A DNA stretch of 25,950 bases from WGAB01 sp964406105 (GTDB lineage Bacteria; Hydrothermota; Hydrothermia; WGAB01). This document shows, one piece after another, positions 7,412-14,485 of this stretch (positions are counted from its first letter, which is position 1; each line of letters opens with the position of its first letter). The stretch spans positions 1-25,950 of the forward strand of contig CAYOQK010000026.1 in the NCBI GenBank assembly GCA_964406105.1, written 5' to 3'. The notes under the pieces were generated by a model that was given only the letters and a program-made list of their open reading frames with translations, had not been told where the DNA came from and made no database searches. The translations under genes and the position numbers were made by a program.

Positions 7412-8772
7412 TCCTGATCAAAAACGCAGCCCTGATTGCTACCTTTAACGATCAGGGGGAAGAACTCCGGGGTTATGACCTCTGGATTGAAGGGCCGAGA
7501 ATCCACAAGATTGGCCGAAACCTCACCCTGCCACGGGACAAGGCGGAACAGGCCGAGATCGTGGACGCATCCCACCACCTCGTGTTGCCGGGCCTGGTGA
7601 ACACCCATCACCACCTGTACCAAACCCTGACCCGCAACCTTCCCGGCGCTCAGAACGCCAAACTCTTTGACTGGCTGGTGTACCACTACCCACGTTGGGC
7701 GCGCCTGGATGCCGATGCCGTGTATTGGTCCACCCTCTTGGGTATGGCAGAACTCTTGAAGACGGGCGCCACCACCACCTTGGACCACCTGTACCTGTAT
7801 CCCCGACACCTCAAGGCCGATTTGGTGGGCCTGCAAATGGAGGCTGCGGAACAAATCGGCATGCGGTTCGTGGCCTCTCGGGGCTCCATGACCCGGGGCC
7901 AAAGCCAGGGCGGTTTGCCACCAGACGAGGTGGTGCAAACCCCTGAAGAGGTCTTGGAAGACTCGGTTCGGGTGATTGAGGAGTACCACGATCCCTCTCC
8001 GTTGGCTATGCGGCGGGTGGTGTTGGCCCCCTGCAGCCCCTTTTCCGTGGAGGAGCACGTGATGAGGGAAACGGCCCGGATTGCCCGGCACTACGGGGTG
8101 CGCCTCCACACTCACCTGGCCGAAACCCAGGACGAGGAAACCTACTGCTTAGACACGTACGGCAAACGTCCCCTGGCCCTCATGGAAACCCTGGACTGGA
8201 TCGGGCCCGATGTCTTTTACGCCCATGGCATCTGGTTCAACGACCAGGAGCTGCGGCTCCTGGCGGAAACCGGCACCGGCGTCGCCCACTGCCCCAGTTC
8301 CAATATGCGGCTGGGTTCAGGCATCGCCCGGGTGCGGGAAATGCTGGATCTGGGTGTGCGGGTGGCTTTGGCCGTGGACGGCTCGGCCTCTAACGACACC
8401 TCGGATATGCTGGGAGAGGTGCGCAACGCCCTCCTGCTCCAAAGGGTGCGGTACGGGCCCGGGGGTCTCACGGCTCGGGAGGCGCTCAAGATGGCCACCC
8501 GCGGTGGGGCCGACCTTTTGGGATTCCCAGACCTGGGCACCATAGAGGAGGGCAAGGGAGCGGATCTGATCCTCATTGATCTGGAGCAGCTCCAGTACAC
8601 GGGTGCCCTGGCCGACCCCGTGGCCGCAGTGGTCTTTGCCGGGTATCGCCATGAGGTGGCTTACGCCATCGTCCATGGCCGGATGGTGGTGCGTGAGGGG
8701 CGATTGACCACAGTGGACGAGGAGGAGGTGCGACGGCAGGCCCACCAGGCGGCTCAACGTCTTTGGTCCTGA
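7408..8772 (+). CDS. 8-oxoguanine deaminase / SsnA-like metal-dependent amidohydrolase
   Basis: This 454-residue TIM-barrel amidohydrolase of the TrzN/AtzA subgroup has metal ligands H67 and H69 in NTHHHLYQTLTRN, H236 in LHTHLAET, H273 in YAHG and D324 in AVDGSASND; E239 is the probable general base. The stretches GSMTRGQSQGGLPPD (159-173), APCSPFSV (207-214) and HCPSSNMRL (294-302) match characterised 8-oxoguanine deaminases (Pseudomonas Pa0142 type), which hydrolyse 8-oxoguanine to urate and ammonia. Hydroxyatrazine ethylaminohydrolase and SsnA are the nearest alternatives. It closes a tightly packed operon with a YgeW-type carbamoyltransferase, two PLP enzymes and a MocA-like protein, which supports purine catabolism. 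Its ATG overlaps the previous TGA as ATGA. Confidence 0.85.
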   Translation: MILIKNAALIATFNDQGEELRGYDLWIEGPRIHKIGRNLTLPRDKAEQAEIVDASHHLVLPGLVNTHHHLYQTLTRNLPGAQNAKLFDWLVYHYPRWARLDADAVYWSTLLGMAELLKTGATTTLDHLYLYPRHLKADLVGLQMEAAEQIGMRFVASRGSMTRGQSQGGLPPDEVVQTPEEVLEDSVRVIEEYHDPSPLAMRRVVLAPCSPFSVEEHVMRETARIARHYGVRLHTHLAETQDEETYCLDTYGKRPLALMETLDWIGPDVFYAHGIWFNDQELRLLAETGTGVAHCPSSNMRLGSGIARVREMLDLGVRVALAVDGSASNDTSDMLGEVRNALLLQRVRYGPGGLTAREALKMATRGGADLLGFPDLGTIEEGKGADLILIDLEQLQYTGALADPVAAVVFAGYRHEVAYAIVHGRMVVREGRLTTVDEEEVRRQAHQAAQRLWS

Positions 8773-8793
8773 TCCCCATCCCCCACAAAAACG

Positions 8794-8884
8794 AAAGGGG
8801 AAGAGACGAGCTCAGGCGAAGGGGTCTAATACACTGAAAAAAGGGACCTCTACAATTCGCCTTGACTCGGTTCTCTTCCCCTTT
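8794..8884 (-). terminator. 91-nt long hairpin between convergent genes, probable terminator of the minus-strand gene
   Basis: The outer arms AAAGGGGAAGAGA (8794-8806) and TCTCTTCCCCTTT (8872-8884) pair perfectly over 13 bp. Inside, CGAG (8807-8810) pairs with CTCG (8866-8869), AGGCGAA (8814-8820) with TTCGCCT (8856-8862), and AGGGGTC with GACCTCT (one G-U), leaving an A-rich loop. Read on the minus strand the hairpin ends in CCCCTTTCGTTTTTG, which resembles a terminator U-tract and suits the gene ending at 8901. It can also stop transcription arriving from the amidohydrolase gene. It is much larger than an ordinary intrinsic terminator. Confidence 0.6.
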
Positions 8885-8900
8885 GCTCCACCACCGTCAC

Positions 8901-9182
8901 CTATTCAAAAGCAGAGTTGACCAGCCGCTGCAGGTTCCGCAGGTAGTTGAGTTGTTTTTGAAGCTTGGACATCGCCACCTTCTGCCCCCGGGTGGGGTTC
9001 TCCAGGCTGCGCAGGTCGTCCAGCTTCTTCTGTCGGGCTTCTATCTCCTCGTCGAACTTGGTCCACATGATGAGTTTGTCCAGGAACCGCTCGTCCTTTT
9101 CGGCGAGGTAGCCGATGATGCCCTTTAGCAGCTGGTCTTTTGTGACGGTGGGGATCTCCTTCCTCCGGCCGCGCCGTACCAT
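8901..9182 (-). CDS. Hypothetical 93-residue charged helical protein
   Basis: I do not recognise this protein. It has a basic N-terminus (MVRRGRRKE), then a highly charged, probably all-helical body with heptad-like stretches around residues 45-90, so a short coiled coil or helical hairpin is likely. There is no signal peptide, membrane segment or cysteine. The call as a real gene rests on its setting: a near-perfect -35/-10 promoter with 17-bp spacing (9227-9255), a textbook AGGAGGTGA 3 nt before the ATG, and a hairpin with a T-rich tail just beyond the stop. It is transcribed alone. It holds the only TCGA I found in the window (9052-9055, a TTC GAC Phe-Asp pair), which may mean recent arrival or a special constraint. 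A small nucleic-acid-binding or regulatory role is only a guess. Confidence 0.75.
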   Translation of the reverse strand: MVRRGRRKEIPTVTKDQLLKGIIGYLAEKDERFLDKLIMWTKFDEEIEARQKKLDDLRSLENPTRGQKVAMSKLQKQLNYLRNLQRLVNSAFE

Positions 9183-9226
9183 CGTTCACCTCCTCTCTCG
9201 TAAATTGTGACATCCCCAGAGTTCGG

Positions 9227-9255
9227 ATTATACGCAGGAAATCTGCAGTTTGCAA
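9227..9255 (-). promoter_or_regulatory. Strong promoter of the 93-residue protein gene
   Basis: On the minus strand TTGCAA (9255-9250) and TATAAT (9232-9227) are separated by exactly 17 bp. The predicted leader is about 38 nt and contains AGGAGGTGA before the ATG at 9182. It is the best sigma-70-type promoter in the window. Confidence 0.8.
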
Positions 9256-9269
9256 GGGGGATGTTTTTA

Positions 9270-9306
9270 GGGAACGCCCATGCCTGTCCGTGGGCCTAAT
9301 GTTCCC
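9270..9306 (-). terminator. Hairpin after ribF, likely end of the rbfA-truB-ribF operon
   Basis: GGGAAC (9270-9275) pairs with GTTCCC (9301-9306), and GCCCATG (9276-9282) with CGTGGGC (9289-9295; one G-T wobble), leaving a 6-nt loop and a 5-nt bulge. It lies 26 nt beyond the ribF stop on the minus strand. The following bases on that strand are TAAAAACA, not a U-tract, so it may be a 3'-end stabiliser rather than a classical terminator. Confidence 0.5.
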
Positions 9307-9332
9307 TTCTCTGGAGAATTATCAGGGGCTTT

Positions 9333-10271
9333 TCAAGGGACCTTTGCCCTGGCTAACGTCTGAAGGGCAACCTCAATGTCCCGCTGGATTTGTTCCCTTA
9401 ATGCCGCAAGGGAGGGGAACCGCTGTTCGTCGCGGATCCGTTGCACAAAGGCCACCTCCACGAGGCGGCGAACAAGCCGCAGGGACTGGCCAGGCACATG
9501 CACCTCCAACACGGGTTGGGAGCGTTCCTTCACCGTGGGCGAGGTGCCCAAGTTGGCCACCGCCGGGTATCGGTTTCTGCCCACCTTCAGGTACACGGCG
9601 TACACGCCAGGGGCAGGCAACAGCTTCTCCGGGGGTACCGCCACGTTGGCCGTGGGAACCAAGGCCTCAGAGCCCAATCCTCGGTCGGCGTAAACCCGGC
9701 CCCGCACGGTGTAGGGGTAGCCCAGCAGTCGGGCTGCCTGGGCCACCTGGCCCTGGCGCAGCAGTTTCCGGATCACACTGGAAGACACCACCAAGCCGTC
9801 CACCTGGAGAGGGGGGAGCAGGGTAAGGCCGAAGTTGAAGGGCTCCACATACCGTGCCAAGAACTCCGGCCCCCCCTCCCGGTTCCGACCAAACCGGTGA
9901 TTGAACCCGATCACGACCCACCGAGTCCGAAGTCCTTGCACCAGGAACTGGTGCAGGAACACATCGGCTGGGGTGTCCATCAGGGCATCGTCAAAGTCCA
10001 GGAGCAACACCTCTTGAACGCCGAAGCGCCGATACAGGGGTACCCGCTCCTCCCAGGTGGTCAAGAGTTCTGGGGGTTCTTTGCGGATGAAGTACTTGGG
10101 GGGAATCCGAAAGGTCACCACCACTGGGGGCAAACCCAGCCGGCGGGCCAAGGCTTTCATCTCGCGGAGGATAGCCTGATGGGCCACGTGGAGCCCGTCA
10201 AAGGAGCCGATGGTCACCACATGCCCCGGATGAGCCCTACAGGGGAGATCGGCCGTGCGGAGCACCCTCAT
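9333..10271 (-). CDS. ribF: Bifunctional riboflavin kinase / FAD synthetase
   Basis: This 312-residue protein phosphorylates riboflavin to FMN and adenylates FMN to FAD. The N-terminal nucleotidyltransferase domain (about 15-150) has GSFDGLHVAHQ (22-32), close to the usual GxFDGxHxGHQ with Ala in place of the second Gly. It also has NHRFGRNREG (124-133) and SSSVIR (163-168). The C-terminal kinase domain (about 185-312) has PTAN (206-209), the Mg-ATP site; the preceding loop reads EALV where GF is usual. I chose ATG 10271, which overlaps the truB stop as ATGA; an in-frame ATG 14 codons upstream would intrude further into truB. It is the last gene of an rbfA-truB-ribF operon, a common bacterial arrangement. 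Confidence 0.95.
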   Translation of the reverse strand: MRVLRTADLPCRAHPGHVVTIGSFDGLHVAHQAILREMKALARRLGLPPVVVTFRIPPKYFIRKEPPELLTTWEERVPLYRRFGVQEVLLLDFDDALMDTPADVFLHQFLVQGLRTRWVVIGFNHRFGRNREGGPEFLARYVEPFNFGLTLLPPLQVDGLVVSSSVIRKLLRQGQVAQAARLLGYPYTVRGRVYADRGLGSEALVPTANVAVPPEKLLPAPGVYAVYLKVGRNRYPAVANLGTSPTVKERSQPVLEVHVPGQSLRLVRRLVEVAFVQRIRDEQRFPSLAALREQIQRDIEVALQTLARAKVP

Positions 10272-11161
10272 TTTTCCAGTGGCAACAGGCGTTTGGGGTA
10301 CAGCCCCTCCCACTTGAGCACACCCACCCCCAGGAAACGGCCCTCTTCGTCGTACACCCGCACCAGTTGAAAACTGCGGATGTACCCGGATTTGCGAACG
10401 ATTCCCCCGGTGCTCACCCGGCTTCCGCTCAAGAAGTGCCGAACCGCCACATCCCGCAGGTACACCTGAGGCAGATGGGAAAGCCCCCGGTCGGTGGGAA
10501 TCAGGTGCTCGGCCAGGTTTTGATCCAAATCGGTGGAATCCTCCAGTCGGAAGTGTCCCACCCGGGTGCGCACCAGGGAGTGGACGATGCCGTAGGTCCC
10601 GAGTTTTGCCCCCAGGTCCCGGGCGAGGGAGCGCACATAGGTGCCTTTGGAGGCGTACACCCGGATTTTCAGCCGGTCTTGGTCCAGATCTAAAAGATCA
10701 ATGGCGTAGATGGTCACGCGTTTGGGTTTGGGGGTGATGAGGATGCCTTCGCGGGCGAGTTCGTATAGGCGTTTCCCCTCAATCTTGATGGCCGAAAAGG
10801 AGGGAGGGATCTGGTCAATCTCGCCTTTGAACTGTTGGAGAACCGCCTCCACCTGTTCTCGGGTTAGGGGAGGCACGGGTTTCCGATCCAGCACCTGGCC
10901 AGCAGCGTCCAGGGTGTCGGTGAGCACGCCCAGTTGGATCTCTGCGATGTACTCTTTGGGGAGATCCATGATGAGCGATAGGAACCGGGTGGCTGTGCCC
11001 ACCCCCAACACGAGCACACCCGTGGCTTCGGGGTCCAGGTTGCCAGCGTGGCCGATTTTCTTGGTTTTCAGGGCCTTCTTTGCGTGGCGGACCACATCGT
11101 ACGACGTCAGGCCCCGGGGTTTATGGATGTTCAAAAAGCCGCTGAGTTCCTTGGTTTTCAC
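10268..11161 (-). CDS. truB: tRNA pseudouridine-55 synthase
   Basis: This 297-residue enzyme makes pseudouridine 55 in the T-loop of tRNAs. The catalytic motif is HAGNLDPEATGVL (38-50), with Asp43 as the nucleophile. The N-terminal NIHKPRGLTSYDVV (11-24) is typical of the family, and the C-terminus from about residue 235 has a PUA-like domain ending in GLYPKRLLP. The start is GTG 11161, preceded by GGAGGAAC, and its GTGA overlaps the rbfA stop, so the two are probably coupled. Confidence 0.95.
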   Translation of the reverse strand: MKTKELSGFLNIHKPRGLTSYDVVRHAKKALKTKKIGHAGNLDPEATGVLVLGVGTATRFLSLIMDLPKEYIAEIQLGVLTDTLDAAGQVLDRKPVPPLTREQVEAVLQQFKGEIDQIPPSFSAIKIEGKRLYELAREGILITPKPKRVTIYAIDLLDLDQDRLKIRVYASKGTYVRSLARDLGAKLGTYGIVHSLVRTRVGHFRLEDSTDLDQNLAEHLIPTDRGLSHLPQVYLRDVAVRHFLSGSRVSTGGIVRKSGYIRSFQLVRVYDEEGRFLGVGVLKWEGLYPKRLLPLEK

Positions 11162-11457
11162 GGAAGTTCCTCCTCGGGCAAGGCCTCAAACTGTAACTCG
11201 GGCACCGCTCGGAGGGCCAGCACTCGGGCCACTTCACGCCGCAAAAAGCCCCGAGCCCGGTCCAGCGCCGCCTGGGCCTGGCGGCTCCCGGCCTCGGACC
11301 GGTACCACACCCGAGCCACCCTCAGGTCGGGCGATACCTGCACCGAGTAAATCGTGAGCCGCTGCAGCCGAGGGTCCTGGATCCGCTCCAGGAACAGGAG
11401 TGCCAGGGTGCGGCGGATCTCTTCACCCAGCCGTTCGGCCCGATAGGTTGAAGCCAT
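11158..11457 (-). CDS. rbfA: Ribosome-binding factor A
   Basis: This 99-residue KH-like protein helps mature the 30S subunit by acting on the 5' end of 16S rRNA. The sequence follows the family throughout: an N-terminal helix (RAERLGEEIRRTLA), the strand DPRLQRLTIYSVQVSPDLR, then the AxxxLxxARGFLRREVA helix and a P-E-L-xF ending. I chose ATG 11457, which has AAGGAGG 6 nt upstream; an ATG 14 codons earlier would bury that ribosome binding site. It is the first gene of the operon with truB and ribF. Neither nusA nor infB is next to it, unlike in many bacteria. Confidence 0.92.
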   Translation of the reverse strand: MASTYRAERLGEEIRRTLALLFLERIQDPRLQRLTIYSVQVSPDLRVARVWYRSEAGSRQAQAALDRARGFLRREVARVLALRAVPELQFEALPEEELP

Positions 11458-11481
11458 GCCTCCTCCTTTTTGGGGCTGTAT

Positions 11482-11512
11482 ATGATACGGCAAGGCCACA
11501 GGAAAACGGCAA
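11482..11512 (-). promoter_or_regulatory. Possible rbfA operon promoter
   Basis: On the minus strand TATCAT (11487-11482) is preceded by TTGCCG (11512-11507) with a wide 19-bp spacer. TATACA a few bases on is an alternative -10. A promoter must lie in this 119-bp divergent gap, but its exact position is uncertain. Confidence 0.35.
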
Positions 11513-11536
11513 AATGGTGTTCTCCGTATGCAAAAT

Positions 11537-11565
11537 TTGACTTCCCCCAGGGCTCCGTGTATGCT
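11537..11565 (+). promoter_or_regulatory. Promoter of ndk, giving a nearly leaderless transcript
   Basis: TTGACT (11537-11542) and TATGCT (11560-11565) are spaced by 17 bp. Transcription should begin around 11572, about five bases before the ATG at 11577. That leaves no room for a normal ribosome binding site; only AGGA touches the ATG. Confidence 0.7.
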
Positions 11566-11576
11566 AAACTCCAGGA

Positions 11577-11993
11577 ATGAAAGAGCGCACCCTTCTCATG
11601 ATCAAACCCGACGCTGTAAAGGCCCGCCGGATCGGCAAGATCATTGATCTGGTTGAGCAGAACTTCGCCATCGTAGGCATCCGGATGAAGCGGTTCCGTC
11701 GTGAGGAAGCCGAACGGTTCTACGCAGTGCACCGCGGCAAACCCTTTTACGAACACCTGGTGGAGTTCATCACCTCTGGTCCTGTGGTCGGGCTGCTGCT
11801 GGAAGGCGAAGACGTGATCCAGCGGGTTCGTGCCTTCATTGGGGCCACCGATCCAGCCAAGGCCGAACCCGGTACCCTTCGGGCCCTGTACGGCACCTCG
11901 GTAACCGAGAACGCCGTACATGCTTCGGACTCCGCCGAGTCGGCGGCCTACGAAATCCCGTTTTTCTTTGACGAAGAAAGGAGGGCAGCATGA
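11577..11993 (+). CDS. ndk: Nucleoside diphosphate kinase
   Basis: This 138-residue cytoplasmic enzyme moves the gamma-phosphate from ATP to nucleoside diphosphates. The start MKERTLLMIKPDAV and the active-site signature NAVHASDS (112-119), with phosphohistidine His115, are unmistakable. Length and full family coverage are normal. The gene appears to be transcribed from its own promoter with a leader of only about 5 nt. Its TGA overlaps the next gene's ATG as ATGA. Confidence 0.97.
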   Translation: MKERTLLMIKPDAVKARRIGKIIDLVEQNFAIVGIRMKRFRREEAERFYAVHRGKPFYEHLVEFITSGPVVGLLLEGEDVIQRVRAFIGATDPAKAEPGTLRALYGTSVTENAVHASDSAESAAYEIPFFFDEERRAA

Positions 11994-12958
11994 CCCGCGT
12001 TCTCACCCTCATCAACCTGATCCTTCTCGGTGTGCTGGTGTACATCCTGGTTTACCCCCAGATGAAGGCCCGTCAGGTGGTGGAGGCCACGGTGGTGTAC
12101 CAAAACACCCCCGGCGCCCTGCCCCTTTTTGTGGCTGAGGAACTGGGCCTTTTTGACTCCCTGAAGGTTCAGGTGACCGCCGAAGAGGCCCTCATCGGCC
12201 CCGAGGTGGTGGACGACATCGGCAAGGGCAAGTACCAGATGCTCTTTGGCGTGGACTGGGCCAACGCCCTGTTCCGCATGGCTGCCCGGCCTGAGGCTTA
12301 CCGGGTGGCCTATTCCGCCACCTATTCCCAATCCAGCCCCTACGCCTCCCTCATCACCCTGCGGGCCTCCAAGATCCGGAAACTCAAGGACCTGCTGCTT
12401 AAACGCATCGGGTACCCTAAGGGCACCCGCTACGACCTGATTCTGAAACACTACTTCAAGCAAGAGGGCCTGGATCCCGAAAAGATGTCCTTCATCGGTC
12501 TCCTGCCCTCGGAAATGACCACCGCTCTGGACCGAAACCTGGCTGATGCCCTCCTGATCGTAGAGCCCTATCGCTCCTTAGTGGTGCACCGGGAAGACGT
12601 TCGGGTGCTGGAGGATGCGGTGTTTGCCCGCCGCATCGTGTCGCCTCTGCCGGTTTTCGCCGGGCTCACCTCCATCGTCAACCTGAACCTGACCCGGGCC
12701 CAGGTGCAACGGGTGTACGCCGCCACCGAGCAAGCCATCCGGTTCATCCGCGAACACCCGGATTCCGCCGCCCAGATCCTGCGAAAACACTTTGAACTGC
12801 CTGAGGATGCCCCAGTGAACCTGCCCCAGTTCCAAACCTACCAAGAGATTGACCCCACCCGGCTGGAGGCCATCATCGCACACCTGAAGGAAGCCTCTGT
12901 GCTCTTTGTGGACATTGATCCCAACGACTTTATGATGTCCCCCAGTGACATCAAGTGA
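11990..12958 (+). CDS. NMT1/SsuA-like substrate-binding protein with N-terminal membrane anchor
   Basis: This 322-residue protein begins with one hydrophobic segment (about 7-24) that has no lipobox cysteine. It is therefore either an uncleaved signal anchor or a signal peptide with an unclear cleavage site. The rest resembles type-2 periplasmic binding proteins of the NMT1/THI5/SsuA group: a glycine/alanine-poor first lobe with LPLFVAEELGLF (45-56), a hinge around residue 100, DALLIVEPY near 185, and the late helix region VYAATEQAIRFIREHP. Relatives feed taurine, nitrate or pyrimidine-type ligands to ABC importers, but no permease or ATPase gene is nearby, so the ligand and partner are unknown. 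AAGGAGG precedes the ATG, which overlaps the ndk stop. A GTG for lnt follows after 3 nt. Confidence 0.7.
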   Translation: MTRVLTLINLILLGVLVYILVYPQMKARQVVEATVVYQNTPGALPLFVAEELGLFDSLKVQVTAEEALIGPEVVDDIGKGKYQMLFGVDWANALFRMAARPEAYRVAYSATYSQSSPYASLITLRASKIRKLKDLLLKRIGYPKGTRYDLILKHYFKQEGLDPEKMSFIGLLPSEMTTALDRNLADALLIVEPYRSLVVHREDVRVLEDAVFARRIVSPLPVFAGLTSIVNLNLTRAQVQRVYAATEQAIRFIREHPDSAAQILRKHFELPEDAPVNLPQFQTYQEIDPTRLEAIIAHLKEASVLFVDIDPNDFMMSPSDIK

Positions 12959-12961
12959 ACG

Positions 12962-14485
12962 GTGGTGCGCCGCACCTGGCAACGACTCATCCCGAGGGGG
13001 AGTTTTTGGCTCCCCCTCTTTAGTTTGACCCTGTGGCTCCTGGCCTTCCCACCGGTGGGATGGCCCCCTCTCCTCTTCATCGCCTGGGTGCCCCTGTTCC
13101 TCTGGGCCCGAACCCGGAGGGCTGGACAACGGTTCCTGGCCTTCTTCCTGGTGGCCACCGGCTTCTACCTGGTGCACCTCCGCTGGATCCTGCACATGCA
13201 GGTGGAACCCGGCGTAGAGCGGTTTTTGGTGGCGGGATGGCTCCTGCTCGTGCTGGCCATGGCACTGCTGTGGGGACTGCTGGGCCTCCTGTGGGGACGC
13301 TGGCGGGGGGCCCCACACCTGATCCTCGCCCCCATCGCCTGGCTGCTCCTGGAGTACCTCCGAGGCCGCTGGCTGGCCCAGGGGTTCCCCTGGGCAACCC
13401 CTGCCCTGCCCATTGTGGACGTGCCGGCCCTACGCCAATGGTTCGCTTTGGTGGGCATGTACGGCGTAGGATACCTGGTGATCCTCATCAACACCATGGT
13501 GGCTGAGGGCCGCGAACGGGGGTTCCTTGCCGGCTTGGCACTTCTTTTGATCCTGACTCTGATCGGCGGACTGATGGAACAGCGTCCTTGGATACCCCAG
13601 GGGAAACCCGTTCAGGTGGTGGTGATCCAGCCAGGGGAACTCGCCCCAGGTTGGGACTACGAAGAGGATTGGCACATCACCGAACGCTCCTACGGCCGGG
13701 TGCTGAGCCAACTCCACCGAGATCGGGTGCAGGCCGACCTCTTGATCCTTTCGGAGTCGGCCCTGCCCGGCTACTTCCTGTGGTCACCCAGGGCCCAGGC
13801 GCTGGCCCGGCAACTGATGCGTGCCACGGGTGCCCGGGCCTTACTTCTGGGCACCTCCCACGTGCGGCGGATCCACGGCCAACGGTACCCCACCAACACC
13901 GCCCTGCTGGTGGACTCCAGCCTGCAGGTACTGGGCATGTACCACAAAACCCATCTCGTCCCCTTTGGGGAGTGGCTCCCCTACGAAGACCGATGGACAT
14001 GGCTGGAACGCTTGGAGTTCGGCCAAGGAGACTACCGGCCCGGTGATTCCCTGAAGGTGCTCTCCCTACCCCCCCTGCGGATGGGGGTGCTCATCTGCTT
14101 TGAAAGCATGTTCCCGGAGATTGCCCGAGGGCTGGTTCGCCGAGGGGCCAACGTGCTGGTCAACATCAGCAACGACGGATGGTTCGGCCGATCCTTGGGC
14201 CCGGTGGAGCACTTTGAATACGCCCGAATGCGGGCCCTGGAAACCCATCGGTTCGTGGTGCGGGCCGCCAAGGTGGGCATCTCTGCCCTCATTGACCCCC
14301 AGGGCCGGGTGCGACAACGCCTGGGCTTTGGCAAGGCCGGGTACCTTTTGCCCACCGTGGTGCCTACCGGTGGCCAAACCCCCTACGTTCGGTTCGGCGA
14401 CCTCACCGTGGTCCTTCTGGTGGGGCTCGCTGCGTTTATCATAATAGCGGTAACGAGAAAAGGAGTGTTCCATGAAAGCCTTTAA
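12962..14485 (+). CDS. lnt: Apolipoprotein N-acyltransferase
   Basis: This 507-residue inner-membrane enzyme adds the third acyl chain to lipoproteins, the last step of lipoprotein maturation in diderm bacteria. The N-terminal 200 residues hold about six to seven hydrophobic segments. The nitrilase domain follows, with the catalytic triad E265 (LILSESALPG), K329 (YHKTHLVPFGEWLPY) and C379 (GVLICFES), which line up with E267, K335 and C387 of the E. coli enzyme. A final hydrophobic segment ends the protein. The start is one of two adjacent GTG codons (12962 or 12965), and no good ribosome binding site is visible, which suggests coupling to the preceding gene. Its 3' end overlaps the next gene by 14 nt. 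Confidence 0.95.
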   Translation: MVRRTWQRLIPRGSFWLPLFSLTLWLLAFPPVGWPPLLFIAWVPLFLWARTRRAGQRFLAFFLVATGFYLVHLRWILHMQVEPGVERFLVAGWLLLVLAMALLWGLLGLLWGRWRGAPHLILAPIAWLLLEYLRGRWLAQGFPWATPALPIVDVPALRQWFALVGMYGVGYLVILINTMVAEGRERGFLAGLALLLILTLIGGLMEQRPWIPQGKPVQVVVIQPGELAPGWDYEEDWHITERSYGRVLSQLHRDRVQADLLILSESALPGYFLWSPRAQALARQLMRATGARALLLGTSHVRRIHGQRYPTNTALLVDSSLQVLGMYHKTHLVPFGEWLPYEDRWTWLERLEFGQGDYRPGDSLKVLSLPPLRMGVLICFESMFPEIARGLVRRGANVLVNISNDGWFGRSLGPVEHFEYARMRALETHRFVVRAAKVGISALIDPQGRVRQRLGFGKAGYLLPTVVPTGGQTPYVRFGDLTVVLLVGLAAFIIIAVTRKGVFHESL

